A DNA stretch of 27,346 bases, taken from assembly GCA_944386375.1 (NCBI GenBank), contig CALXAW010000006.1:1-27346 (forward strand), read 5' to 3'. The notes below the pieces were generated by a model. It ran no database searches and had not been told where the DNA came from. It saw only the letters and a list, made by a program, of their open reading frames with translations. The first letter of the stretch is position 1. Every line of letters begins with the position of its first letter. The DNA comes from an uncultured Clostridia bacterium (GTDB lineage: Bacteria; Bacillota; Clostridia; TANB77; CAG-508). The translations under genes and the position numbers were made by a program. This document shows positions 6,252 to 14,321 of the stretch, in pieces.

Positions 6252-6280
6252 TTGATTATTATGCCAATATATGTTATAAT
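6252..6280 (+). promoter_or_regulatory. promoter of the 6346 gene with a 5'-end stem-loop
   Basis: TTGATT (6252-6257), 17 nt, TATAAT (6275-6280). Directly downstream, at the expected transcript start, TAGTTGT (6290-6296) pairs with ACAACTA (6301-6307) around ACAT. The 13448 paralogue has the same layout with a different stem. Confidence 0.7.
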
Positions 6281-6345
6281 TATTATGTATAGTTGTACAT
6301 ACAACTACATAGCTTTTTCTAAATTACTACATAGGAGGGACATAT

Positions 6346-7203
6346 ATGGAAGAAAAAGTTACACAATTCAAAAGCCCTGATAATAATAATTTGTATCAGG
6401 CAATTAAGGCAGATAGAAGCGGGAAAGCTTCTGCAGAAGGTAAAAACAATTTGGATAAACAAATTGTAATACCAAAACCTAATAGGTTATCTGGAGGAAC
6501 AGATGTATATCAAAAAGAAGGGCTCCCATATTGGTTTTGCAAAATAAAAAACACTCGTGATGAATTTATGTGTGTTTATATGGCAGACCTTGAACCTACA
6601 GACTTATATTTTGATGCACAAACAGGTGAAGAAAGAGTTTTTGAGACCGAAATGGAGAAAGAACTTAGAAACAATGTTTTAAAAGCATTAAAAAATAAGC
6701 CTAAAAAAGGTTACAGATGGTTATCAACGCGAGAACCATCATCAGATGGAGCAAGTAGCCTTGCTTTTGTTGATGGAAGGAGACCTTGGATGGGATTAAC
6801 TTGCAACAGATGGGAAGGATTAGCCAAAAACTACTCAACCAGAAACAAAAGTAAATGCATGACAAAAACAACATATTATTTGCTGTTATTGCGTTGGTTA
6901 AAAGATGGATTTGTTACTGTAGACCAATTAACTAAACATTCAGAACAAATTGGGCATTACACAAATTCCATTAACCCTAGACGTGACATTGAAAAAACAG
7001 GAGATAGAATGTTTGGCGGTTTATATGGAATGATAGGTAACACATATAAACTCGTAAAAGATTCAGATTCATCTTCCGGATATTCTGTAGTAGGTGGGCA
7101 TTACAAAAGTGTTGGCAGTTCATCTCCAGCAGTTAGAATCCAAGAAGTTGATTATTCTGATAGTAAGCTAAACCTCGCAGTGGCAATTGTAGAATTGTCA
7201 TAA
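6346..7203 (+). CDS. unknown protein, 285 aa, paralogue of the 13448 gene
   Basis: I do not recognise the family. It is soluble with no signal peptide. The N-terminal ~45 residues are Lys/Asn-rich and look disordered, followed by an aromatic-rich region (YWFCKIKNTRDEFMCVYMADLEP) and a Gly/Trp-rich centre (RRPWMGLTCNRWEGLAKNY). The last ~125 residues align with the 13448 protein: TKTTYYLLLLRWLKDG against TKTDYLLYLYKVVEQL, then GNTYKLVKDSDSSSGYSVVGG against GNTYKILGESEEEEGFYIASG, and similar endings. SD GGAGGG lies upstream. It is monocistronic, with a strong promoter, a leader hairpin and a very stable terminator, suggesting high expression. Confidence 0.8.
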   Translation: MEEKVTQFKSPDNNNLYQAIKADRSGKASAEGKNNLDKQIVIPKPNRLSGGTDVYQKEGLPYWFCKIKNTRDEFMCVYMADLEPTDLYFDAQTGEERVFETEMEKELRNNVLKALKNKPKKGYRWLSTREPSSDGASSLAFVDGRRPWMGLTCNRWEGLAKNYSTRNKSKCMTKTTYYLLLLRWLKDGFVTVDQLTKHSEQIGHYTNSINPRRDIEKTGDRMFGGLYGMIGNTYKLVKDSDSSSGYSVVGGHYKSVGSSSPAVRIQEVDYSDSKLNLAVAIVELS

Positions 7204-7213
7204 ATATCTGTCA

Positions 7214-7261
7214 AAAACAAGAAGGCATATTCTAAAATTTTAGAATATGCTTTCTTGTTTT
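7214..7261 (+). terminator. very stable intrinsic terminator
   Basis: Two adjoining 24-nt arms (starting AAAACAAGAAGGCATATTC) are complementary except for one G-U pair, with essentially no loop, and the right arm ends GTTTT. Confidence 0.8.
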
Positions 7262-7319
7262 GGCATAAATTTAATTATTATAACATAAAATTAAATAGCT
7301 TATAATTGGAGGAATTTTT

Positions 7320-7559
7320 ATGTTTTTAGTATTTAATAAAGAAAAAATATATGCATATATTGTATCTATTGTAACTGTAATAATGCTATTTTGCGTAGCA
7401 GGGATAGTAAATAAAGACAACAATACAGTAGAAACATCGTCAAATATAAGTAATACAAATAATGCTATAGCAAATAATACAGTAAATAATGTAGTAAACA
7501 CAACTACAAACAATACTCAAAATGCAATTGTAAATAATATAACAAACAATAATGAATAA
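7320..7559 (+). CDS. small membrane-anchored Asn/Thr-rich protein, 79 aa
   Basis: MFLVFNKEKIYAYIVSIV.. gives one N-terminal transmembrane segment (about residues 9-29), followed by a 50-residue low-complexity tail made almost only of Asn, Thr, Val, Ala and Ile. The tail is likely outside the membrane. SD GGAGG is 7 nt upstream. No lipobox or sortase motif is seen. Function unknown. It is followed 51 bp later by the 164-aa gene in the same direction. Confidence 0.65.
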   Translation: MFLVFNKEKIYAYIVSIVTVIMLFCVAGIVNKDNNTVETSSNISNTNNAIANNTVNNVVNTTTNNTQNAIVNNITNNNE

Positions 7560-7610
7560 AATTTCCAGTAAAAGGCATAATATCAATTATAAAGTTTAAA
7601 GGGGATATAT

Positions 7611-8105
7611 ATGTATTTTATAGGAATTGTTGCAGATTGCAAAGATTTTGAATTTATAAAAAAGGAATTAATTAAAAAAAATAACCCAATACAGTTAATA
7701 CAAATAAACAAAAAAACAATAAATAATATAAAAAATATAAAATTTGATTCAATAGTAGTGTGTACCCAATTAGATAAATTAGAAAGACAAGATATATTTA
7801 ATTATATAATAAAAAATTGTAAATATTTAATTATAAACTCAGACTTAAAATTAAATAATAGTATAATAAAAAATGATAAAATAAAAACTATAACCTATGG
7901 TCTAAATCAAAAGGCAACAGTAACAGTATCAAGCATTACAGAAGATAGAGTAATGGCATGTTTACAAAGAAATATAGAAGATATAAACAATAATATAATA
8001 GAAGTACAAGAATTTATAATAGAAGACCATAATATTACAAACAAAAAGATATATAGTATGCTAGTTGTATTGATAATACAGCAGTTGTACAATTGTAAAA
8101 AATAG
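7611..8105 (+). CDS. hypothetical protein, 164 aa, with weak Mur-ligase-like features
   Basis: Soluble alpha/beta protein: MYFIGIVADCKDFEFIKKEL opens like a Rossmann-type strand-helix unit, and FDSIVVCTQLDKL, CKYLIINSD and KTITYGLNQKATVTVSSI follow. The last segment recalls the ITYG....A....S region at the domain boundary of Mur/Fpg ligases, but no ATP-binding GTNGKT motif exists, so it cannot be an active ligase alone. The C-terminal YSMLVVLIIQQLYN is hydrophobic. SD AAAGGGG precedes the ATG. Assignment stays open. Confidence 0.7.
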   Translation: MYFIGIVADCKDFEFIKKELIKKNNPIQLIQINKKTINNIKNIKFDSIVVCTQLDKLERQDIFNYIIKNCKYLIINSDLKLNNSIIKNDKIKTITYGLNQKATVTVSSITEDRVMACLQRNIEDINNNIIEVQEFIIEDHNITNKKIYSMLVVLIIQQLYNCKK

Positions 8106-8133
8106 CAAAATTGAAGAAAATTAACTTTTTATG

Positions 8134-8162
8134 TAGACAAACCCAAAATAATGTGATATAAT
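8134..8162 (+). promoter_or_regulatory. promoter of the SSB gene
   Basis: TAGACA (8134-8139), 17 nt, TATAAT (8157-8162). The leader is about 90 nt. Confidence 0.6.
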
Positions 8163-8257
8163 AAAAAATGTAAGTTGTAAAAAAACAAAAGTAAGACATA
8201 ATCTAAAAAATAACACAAAGATACAATAGACAAATAAAAAATAGGGAGGAATTAGTT

Positions 8258-8962
8258 TTGAATACAAATTATTTAGAAAACAACTACTTAACTTTAGTAG
8301 GAGAAGTAACAGGAGAAAAAAGATTTAGCCACGAAATATATGGAGAAAGATTTTATATATTTGACTTAGTAATTCCACGTTTAAGTGGCAATGCCGACAT
8401 AATACCAGTAACAGTTTCAGAAAGATTAATAACAGAAGAAATGTTAACACCAGGTAAAAAACTTATGGTAAAAGGGCAATTTAGATCATACAATAGCTAT
8501 GAAAATGAAAAAAACAAATTAATTTTAACAGTATTTGCAAAAGACATAGTAGAAGTTGTAGAAAATAAAGAAGAAGAAAACGAAATGTCTTTAAAAGATA
8601 CTATTACAAACGAAGTTGTACTAATAGGTTACATATGTAAAAAACCTATTTATAGGCAAACACCATTTGGTAGAGAAATAGCAGATTTATTATTAGCAGT
8701 AAACAGAGCTTACAATAAATCAGACTATATACCAACAATAGCATGGGGAAGAAATGCAAGATTTTGCCAAAACTTGGAAGTTGGAACACAAGTAAAAATA
8801 GTAGGTAGAGTTCAATCAAGACAATATGAGAAGAAATTTGAAGACGGAACATCAGAAATGAGAGTTGCATATGAAGTTTCAATAGGAAGTTTAGAAATAA
8901 TAAATGAAGAAGAACCAGAAAAAGAAGAAGCAGAAGAAGTGCAAAATCAAGAAGCAGTATAA
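8258..8962 (+). CDS. single-stranded DNA-binding protein with two OB-folds
   Basis: Binds single-stranded DNA in replication and repair. The second half (residues ~114-218) is a classic SSB OB-fold: NEVVLIGYICKKPIYRQTPFGREIADLLLAVNR, then PTIAWGRNARFCQNLEVGTQVKIVGRVQSRQYEKK. The first half (residues ~8-100) is a second, more diverged OB-like unit (LTLVGEVTGEKRFSHEIYGERFYIFDLVIPR .. PVTVSERLITEEMLTPGKKLMVKGQFRS). The tail is very acidic (EEEPEKEEAEEVQ) but lacks the usual DDDIPF tip. The TTG start is chosen because GGGAGG lies 8 nt upstream and no ATG occurs nearby. Standard SSBs have one OB-fold and act as tetramers; this form could act as a dimer. Confidence 0.88.
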   Translation: MNTNYLENNYLTLVGEVTGEKRFSHEIYGERFYIFDLVIPRLSGNADIIPVTVSERLITEEMLTPGKKLMVKGQFRSYNSYENEKNKLILTVFAKDIVEVVENKEEENEMSLKDTITNEVVLIGYICKKPIYRQTPFGREIADLLLAVNRAYNKSDYIPTIAWGRNARFCQNLEVGTQVKIVGRVQSRQYEKKFEDGTSEMRVAYEVSIGSLEIINEEEPEKEEAEEVQNQEAV

Positions 8963-8991
8963 ATATAGGTAGTCGAATTTTTTTATATAAC

Positions 8992-9026
8992 GGGTCATGG
9001 TTAATAAAATCATGGCCCTATCGTTT
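8992..9026 (+). terminator. terminator-like hairpin after ssb
   Basis: GGGTCATG (8992-8999) pairs with CATGGCCC (9011-9018), one G-U pair, followed by TATCGTTTT. The T tract is imperfect. Confidence 0.5.
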
Positions 9027-9030
9027 TGCA

Positions 9031-9155
9031 CTTGTATAGGGGAAACCGAGTTTTCCTATACAAGAGGTAGATACGCTCCAACATTGCACACAAATTTACG
9101 GAAAGCCAATAAAAAAGTTTTAAATGCTGTTAATAAAATAGCTTTCCGATTTGTT
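9031..9155 (+). repeat. modular palindromic repeat, locus 3 (A-B-D)
   Basis: A: CTTGTATAGG..CCTATACAAG (9031-9064). B: GATACGCTCCAACATTGCACA. D (9090-9155) matches the D module of locus 1 with about seven differences over 66 positions, including the arms CGGAAAGCC/(A)GCTTTCCG. Module C is missing. Confidence 0.8.
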
Positions 9156-9193
9156 ATAAAACTATAGCCATTCTATAAAAAATTTGATATAAT
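9151..9193 (+). promoter_or_regulatory. overlapping promoters of the 9220 operon
   Basis: TTGTTA (9151-9156)-17-TATAAA (9174-9179), and a second perfect -10 TATAAT (9188-9193) with a poor -35. The first -35 lies in the end of the repeat module D. Confidence 0.45.
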
Positions 9194-9219
9194 ACGAAAA
9201 AAAAGTAGGAGAGATAAAG

Positions 9220-10881
9220 TTGGAAAATAGTAAAACAATAAATATATTTAATATAATGGCAATATTTGCAATAATAATATTTTGTTTTGCAATATCACCA
9301 ATAACACTGCAAAACGACACATTTTATACAATAAAAATCGGAGAATATATACTGCAAAATGGAATAGATATGCAAGACCCATTTTCGTGGCATGAAGGCT
9401 TGGCATATACATATCCACACTGGGGTTATGATGTTGCAATATACTTAATTTATAGTTTATTTGGGATGACTGGTATATATATATCAACATGTTTATTAGC
9501 TTCTATTTTAGGTTTATCTATGTATGCAATAAATTGTAAATTAGCTAAAAATCATGTTATATCATTTTTTATAACATTAGGCTCAATATATATGTTAGGA
9601 GATTATATAGCAGCTAGAGCACAACTAGTAACATTTATATTGTTCATTTTTACAATATATTTTATAGAAAAATTTTTAGAAACTAAAAAGAAGAGATATG
9701 CGGCAGGTTTAATAATTATACCAATAATTATTGCAAATATCCATGCAGCAGTATGGCCATTTTATTTTGTATTATTTTTACCATATATAGGTGAATATGT
9801 AATAGCATTAATAACAGATATAATAATGGAAAGAAAATATCAAATATTTATGCTAAAAAGAAAAATAATAAAACACAATAAAAAAGGTAACACAGAAGAA
9901 GTCCTAAAATTAGAAGAAAAACTTGAAAATTTAAAATATAAAATAGAAAAAGCAAAAGAAAAACGAGCAGAAGAAAAGAAAAATTCATATAAACTAAAAA
10001 TTAACAGAAATGATAATGTTAAATGGTTAATAATTATAATGCTTGTATGTGTATTTACAGGATTATTAACACCAATAGGAGATACACCATACACATATTT
10101 AATAAAAACAATGCAAGGAAATACAACGCAAAATATTAACGAACATTTGCCAATGACACTAATAGAAAATGAACAAGTAATGTGTTTACTTATATTGTAT
10201 ATAGCATTATTAACATTTACAAAAATAAAAATACAATTAAAAGACCTATTTATGATAGGTGGGCTTGCATTTTTAATGTTTTATTCAAGAAGACAATCAA
10301 CAATGTTTATATTAATAGGCTCAATTACAATAAATAAAATGACATATGAAGCATTAAAAATATATACCAAAAATTTTGCACAAAATTTAACAAAGCGTAT
10401 GACTACAAAAGTAGGAGTATTTGTTACAATTGCAATTATATTAACAATAAGTTTAAATTTTGCAAACGAAAAAAAGAATGATGAATTTATAAATACAAAA
10501 GACTATCCAGTTGCAGCAGCAGATTATATTTTAGAAAACTTAGATGTAAACAATATAAAAATTTATAATGATTATAATTATGGAAGTTATTTAATTTATA
10601 GAGATATACCAGTATTTATAGACTCAAGAGCAGACTTATATGCCCCAGAATTTAACACACCAACAGGTAACCCAGATGACGGAAAAGACATATTTATGGA
10701 CTTTATAAATGTATCTTCAATAGCAACATATTATGACACAATGTTTGATAATTATGAGATGACCCATATACTAACAACAAAGAATTCTAAGTTAGCTATG
10801 TTAATAGATAAAAGAGATGATACAAAATACAATAAAATATATAATGACGATGACTTTGTATTATATGAAATAATAAGATAA
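9220..10881 (+). CDS. large multi-pass membrane protein, GT-C glycosyltransferase-like
   Basis: 553 aa with about 10-12 transmembrane segments. The first extracytoplasmic loop has NDTFYTIKIGEYILQNG..DPFSWHEG...YPHWGYD, an acidic/aromatic loop typical of GT-C fold (PMT/DUF2029-like) membrane glycosyltransferases. A charged coiled-coil insert (residues ~205-260) lies in the cytoplasm between membrane blocks. The C-terminal soluble part has IKIYNDYNYGSYLIYRDIPVFIDSRADLY, found in a family of uncharacterised bacterial membrane proteins. TTG start with GGAGA 7 nt upstream. It heads an operon with two pseudouridine synthases, 11 bp upstream of the first. Substrate unknown. Confidence 0.8.
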   Translation: MENSKTINIFNIMAIFAIIIFCFAISPITLQNDTFYTIKIGEYILQNGIDMQDPFSWHEGLAYTYPHWGYDVAIYLIYSLFGMTGIYISTCLLASILGLSMYAINCKLAKNHVISFFITLGSIYMLGDYIAARAQLVTFILFIFTIYFIEKFLETKKKRYAAGLIIIPIIIANIHAAVWPFYFVLFLPYIGEYVIALITDIIMERKYQIFMLKRKIIKHNKKGNTEEVLKLEEKLENLKYKIEKAKEKRAEEKKNSYKLKINRNDNVKWLIIIMLVCVFTGLLTPIGDTPYTYLIKTMQGNTTQNINEHLPMTLIENEQVMCLLILYIALLTFTKIKIQLKDLFMIGGLAFLMFYSRRQSTMFILIGSITINKMTYEALKIYTKNFAQNLTKRMTTKVGVFVTIAIILTISLNFANEKKNDEFINTKDYPVAAADYILENLDVNNIKIYNDYNYGSYLIYRDIPVFIDSRADLYAPEFNTPTGNPDDGKDIFMDFINVSSIATYYDTMFDNYEMTHILTTKNSKLAMLIDKRDDTKYNKIYNDDDFVLYEIIR

Positions 10882-10892
10882 TTGGAGGACAT

Positions 10893-11813
10893 ATGTTAAA
10901 ATTTGTAGTAAATGCTGAACAGCAAAACAAAAGGCTAGATGTATTTTTATCAGAAAAAAATACAGAACTTTCTAGAAGTAATATTCAAAGATTAATAGAA
11001 GAAAAAAAGGTATTAGTAAATGGTAAAATAGAAAAGCCATCATATAAAGTGCAAGAAAATGATGTAATAACACAAGAAAAGGAAAAACCAAAAGACATAG
11101 AATTAAAAGCACAAAATATTCCATTAGAAATAATATATGAAGATAATGATATTATAGCAATAAATAAACCAAAAGGGTTAGTAGTTCATCCTGCAAATGG
11201 CAACCCAGACGGAACACTTGTAAATGCTATAATGGCAATATGTAAAGACTCACTTTCTGGAATAGGCGGACAAATAAGGCCTGGTATAGTACATAGACTA
11301 GACAAAGATACAAGTGGAATACTTATAGTTGCTAAAAATGACAAGGCACATATAAATTTAAGTAACCAAATACAAAATAGAGAAGTTAAAAAAACATATA
11401 TTGCATTAGTAAGAGGAATTGTAAAAGAAAATGAGGCAACAATAGATATGCCAATAGGCAGAAGTACAAAAGACAGAAAAAAGATGGCAGTAACAAGTAA
11501 AGGCAAAAATGCTATAACACATATAAAAGTATTAAACCGTTTTAATGAATACACATTATTACAAGTAAATATAGAAACAGGTAGAACACATCAAATAAGA
11601 GTACATCTTGCAGAAATAGGCTATCCAGTTGTAGGAGATAGTGTGTATTCAAATGGTAAAAATAAATTTGGGATACAAGGACAATGTTTACATGCAAAAT
11701 CTTTAGATTTTAAACATCCAATAACAGGTAAACAAATGCACTTAGAAGCGGAATTACCACAATATTTTAAAAATATTATATCAGAACTAAAAAAAGAAGA
11801 GTTGTATAGATAA
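10893..11813 (+). CDS. RluA-family (RluD-type) 23S rRNA pseudouridine synthase
   Basis: Converts uridine to pseudouridine in rRNA, probably in the large subunit. It has an N-terminal S4 RNA-binding domain (residues ~12-60, RLDVFLSEKNTELSRSNIQRLIEEKKVLVNG) and the catalytic domain with GIVHRLDKDTSGILIVAKN; the catalytic Asp is Asp137 in HRLD. GRTHQIRVHLAEIGYPVVGD is the conserved RNA-contact segment. Length 306 aa is standard. SD TTGGAGG precedes the ATG. In many Firmicutes this gene follows lspA; here a large membrane protein takes that place. The exact target site cannot be told. Confidence 0.93.
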   Translation: MLKFVVNAEQQNKRLDVFLSEKNTELSRSNIQRLIEEKKVLVNGKIEKPSYKVQENDVITQEKEKPKDIELKAQNIPLEIIYEDNDIIAINKPKGLVVHPANGNPDGTLVNAIMAICKDSLSGIGGQIRPGIVHRLDKDTSGILIVAKNDKAHINLSNQIQNREVKKTYIALVRGIVKENEATIDMPIGRSTKDRKKMAVTSKGKNAITHIKVLNRFNEYTLLQVNIETGRTHQIRVHLAEIGYPVVGDSVYSNGKNKFGIQGQCLHAKSLDFKHPITGKQMHLEAELPQYFKNIISELKKEELYR

Positions 11814-11828
11814 AGGAATGTGAAATTA

Positions 11829-12554
11829 ATGGAAGAAATGAGATTGCAAAAATTTTTAGCAGAATGTGGAGTTGCATCTCGTAGAAAATGTGAGCAATTA
11901 ATACAGCAAGGAAAAATTAAAGTAAATGGAGTAATTGTTACAGAGTTAGGAACAAAAGTAACACCAAAAAAAGATACAATTATTTATAATGGAAAAAAAT
12001 TAGAAATTGAAAATAACTTTGTATATATATTACTTAATAAACCAATTGGGTATGTTACCACAGCAAAAGACCAATTTAACAGAGATACTGTATTAGATTT
12101 AATTAAAATAAAACAAAGAATTGTACCAGTTGGAAGATTAGACATGTATACATCTGGAGCATTGTTATTAACAAATGACGGACAGTTTGTGTATAAAATT
12201 ACTCATCCAAAGCATGAAATAGAAAAAACATATAATGCAACAGTTAGTGGTATTGTAACAAACAAAGATATAGAAAAATTGCAACAAGGTGTGCAAATAG
12301 AAAATTATAAAACAAAGCCGGCTAAAGCAAAAATATTGAAAATAGACAAAGAAAAAAATATATCTAGAATACAAATAATTATACATGAAGGAAAAAATAG
12401 GCAAGTTCGTAAAATGTGTGAAGCAATAGGAAAAAAAGTTGTGGCACTACATAGAAGTAAAATAGGTAGTATTGATGTAAATGATTTAGAATTAGGCAAA
12501 TGGCGTTATCTAACAACAAAAGAAGTGCAAAGCTTAATACAAACCAATAAATAA
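11829..12554 (+). CDS. RluB/RsuA-family pseudouridine synthase
   Basis: rRNA pseudouridine synthase of the RsuA/RluB group. S4 domain at residues 4-50 (MRLQKFLAECGVASRRKCEQLIQQGKIKVNG), catalytic VGRLDMYTSGALLLTNDG with Asp105, and GKNRQVRKMCEAIG near the end. RluB modifies the position corresponding to E. coli 23S U2605. The ATG at 11829 is chosen since AAAGGA overlaps the preceding stop and is only 2 nt from the GTG at 11820; an ATG at 11838 is a third option. It follows the RluD-type gene by a few bases, so they share a transcript. Confidence 0.92.
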   Translation: MEEMRLQKFLAECGVASRRKCEQLIQQGKIKVNGVIVTELGTKVTPKKDTIIYNGKKLEIENNFVYILLNKPIGYVTTAKDQFNRDTVLDLIKIKQRIVPVGRLDMYTSGALLLTNDGQFVYKITHPKHEIEKTYNATVSGIVTNKDIEKLQQGVQIENYKTKPAKAKILKIDKEKNISRIQIIIHEGKNRQVRKMCEAIGKKVVALHRSKIGSIDVNDLELGKWRYLTTKEVQSLIQTNK

Positions 12555-12568
12555 TTATTAATACTATG

Positions 12569-12599
12569 AAAAGGAATAGATACCATATCTATTCCTTTT
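12569..12599. terminator. bidirectional intrinsic terminator
   Basis: Perfect 14-bp arms (AAAAGGAATAGATA) around CCA, with T runs on both strands. It serves the rluB-type gene on plus and the TtcA-like gene on minus; the stop codon of the latter lies inside the stem. Confidence 0.85.
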
Positions 12600-13299
12600 T
12601 CCAGCCATCTAAATTACGAATTATTGCACCAAATAAGTTTGCTTCAACTTTTGGAATATCTTTTCTTAACTTAAAAATAAGCTCCTTCATATCTTCTCTT
12701 TTAGAAGTACCATCCATAGGGCAACTCTTATTCATAACTTGTATATTATTTTGTTTAACAAATCTTTTAGTATCCTTTTCTCCAGCATAAATAAGTGGCC
12801 TAATTAATGTAATTTTAGACCTATCCATATAACTTTTAGGTGCAAATGTAGAAATATTTCCTGTATATAATAAATTAAGCATAAAAGTTTGCAATACATC
12901 ATCTTTATTATGACCTAATGCAATTTTATTACAACCTTCTCTAATAGCTACACTATTTATAATCCCTCTACGCAAATTTGCACACAAAGAGCAAGGATTT
13001 TTTTCTTTTCTTATGTCAAAAACAATTTCTTTAATATTACTATTTTCTATAAAAAGTGGAATATCTAAATTATCACAAATAGATTGCAATAAACTAGTAT
13101 TAAAAAAATCAAAACCAGGATGTATACTTACTGCAATAATGTCAAACTTTTTAGGAAAAAATCTTTGCAATGCCTTAAAACCATATAACATTGTAATAGA
13201 ATCCTTTCCACCAGATAAACATACTGCAATTTTGTCACCCTCATCAATCATATTATATTCCTCTATAGCTTTTCTCATAAAACTTAAAATTCTTTGCAT
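12589..13299 (-). CDS. ttcA: TtcA-like tRNA 2-thiocytidine synthetase
   Basis: PP-loop ATPase of the TtcA group, which thiolates cytidine 32 in some tRNAs using an Fe-S cluster. PP-loop CLSGGKDSITML (SGGKDS at residues 29-34), Cys103 and Cys106 in NPCSLCANLRRG, a third Cys in NKSCPMDG, and GHNKDDVLQTFMLNLLYTG are all visible. The start is set at 13299 (MQRILSF) because a TTGAAA-16-TATAAT promoter lies inside the longer open frame and CGGTGA sits just upstream of this ATG. 236 aa is a little short for TtcA; a related TtcA/TilS subfamily member is possible. Confidence 0.88.
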   Translation of the reverse strand: MQRILSFMRKAIEEYNMIDEGDKIAVCLSGGKDSITMLYGFKALQRFFPKKFDIIAVSIHPGFDFFNTSLLQSICDNLDIPLFIENSNIKEIVFDIRKEKNPCSLCANLRRGIINSVAIREGCNKIALGHNKDDVLQTFMLNLLYTGNISTFAPKSYMDRSKITLIRPLIYAGEKDTKRFVKQNNIQVMNKSCPMDGTSKREDMKELIFKLRKDIPKVEANLFGAIIRNLDGWKKE

Positions 13300-13314
13300 A
13301 AAATCACCGCATAC

Positions 13315-13342
13315 ATTATAACACATTTTATAAATATTTCAA
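13315..13342 (-). promoter_or_regulatory. promoter of the TtcA-like gene
   Basis: On minus: TTGAAA (13342-13337), 16 nt, TATAAT (13320-13315). It is divergent from the 13448 promoter, with the -35 boxes only 3 bp apart. Confidence 0.65.
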
Positions 13343-13345
13343 AAT

Positions 13346-13374
13346 TTGCAATTTAACATAAAATAGTGTATAAT
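13346..13374 (+). promoter_or_regulatory. promoter of the 13448 gene with a 5'-end stem-loop
   Basis: TTGCAA (13346-13351), 17 nt, TATAAT (13369-13374). TATATCT (13380-13386) and AGATATA (13393-13399) form a hairpin right at the expected transcript start, as in front of the 6346 paralogue. Confidence 0.7.
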
Positions 13375-13447
13375 AAGGGTATATCTTAATGTAGATATAG
13401 AATTTCATTTGGTAAAAATTATTATTTTTTTTAAGGAGGAACATTAT

Positions 13448-14170
13448 ATGGAAAACACAGCAAAAATGAAATTCGGAGTTTCCGAAAACCGGACAGAAGC
13501 AGAAATGCAAAAAGCCAAAGCATTAGAAAAAATGCATACAATGTTTGGCAAATGCTTATACATTGATGCAACAACAATTTCACCTGATAGCCAAATTTTG
13601 GCGCAACCACAATTTCAAGAGCTGAAAGATGCACTTGAAGGTGGTAGACAAGGGAGCATTTACATTGCTGGTTTAGACCCATCCTATGATAAAAAGGAAG
13701 ATAAAATCTACTTTTTAATTGGAGAAAAACCAGCAGTAGAGGTTAATTGGCAACAAGCTAATAAGCTTGCCAAAGGCTTTTTACCAGAGTTAAAAAGCAG
13801 GTTGGCTACTAAAACAGACTACTTGTTGTACCTGTACAAAGTAGTAGAGCAATTAACTAAAAAAGGAGATTCGGTTCTTAAAGCAACTGGCAAGGTAATG
13901 GGTTACTCATTGGAACTTGGAAATTATGCAGATTCAAAAAATGCAAGTTTCAAGTTAGAGCCAACAGGCTTTAGACCAATAGGAGAATTTTCTGATTTAG
14001 GTAATACTTATAAAATATTAGGTGAAAGTGAGGAAGAAGAGGGCTTTTATATTGCATCAGGTAGTTTTTCCAATTTGAGCAATCAACGACCTGTAGGCAA
14101 AGTGGAATACATGGAAGACAAAAACTTCATCTTATCAGATGCAGTACCTTTTATTGTAATTCCAGCATAA
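13448..14170 (+). CDS. unknown protein, 240 aa, paralogue of the 6346 gene
   Basis: I do not recognise the family. Start ATG at 13448 has AAGGAGG 8 nt upstream; a longer open frame from 13409 has none. Soluble protein with a charged N-terminal helix (residues 1-30) and a central segment QGSIYIAGLDPSYDKKEDKIYFLIGEKP with beta character. The C-terminal half aligns with the 6346 protein (TKTDYLLYLY, GNTYKILGES, EGFYIASG and the last 30 residues). It lacks the Trp/Gly-rich centre of its paralogue. Monocistronic: strong promoter, leader hairpin and perfect terminator. No catalytic motif stands out; a structural, binding or immunity role is open. Confidence 0.8.
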   Translation: MENTAKMKFGVSENRTEAEMQKAKALEKMHTMFGKCLYIDATTISPDSQILAQPQFQELKDALEGGRQGSIYIAGLDPSYDKKEDKIYFLIGEKPAVEVNWQQANKLAKGFLPELKSRLATKTDYLLYLYKVVEQLTKKGDSVLKATGKVMGYSLELGNYADSKNASFKLEPTGFRPIGEFSDLGNTYKILGESEEEEGFYIASGSFSNLSNQRPVGKVEYMEDKNFILSDAVPFIVIPA

Positions 14171-14195
14171 TAGCAAATGTCCAGAAAGGAAACAA

Positions 14196-14228
14196 AAAAG
14201 AGCATTCATTAACTTGAATGCTCTTTTT
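14196..14228 (+). terminator. intrinsic terminator
   Basis: AAAAGAGCATTCA pairs perfectly with TGAATGCTCTTTT, short loop, T5. Confidence 0.85.
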
Positions 14229-14231
14229 CCT

Positions 14232-14314
14232 ATACACTAGGAAAGTCATACTTTTCTAGTGTATTAAAGTCGCTTCGCTCCAACATTGCAATAGGAAAAA
14301 TTAAAATTTTTCTA
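14232..14314 (+). repeat. modular palindromic repeat, locus 4 (A-B plus a second small palindrome)
   Basis: A: ATACACTAGGAAAGT and its near-complement (14232-14264). B: AAAGTCGCTTCGCTCCAACATTGCA. A second, shorter AGGAAAAATT/AAATTTTTCT hairpin follows at 14291-14314, just before the metal-operon promoter. Confidence 0.75.
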
Positions 14315-14321
14315 AAAACCC

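Noticed and set aside
12566..12790. 74-codon plus-strand frame with some hydrophobic stretches
   Set aside because: It starts in the bidirectional terminator and lies antisense to the well-supported TtcA-like gene, with no SD.
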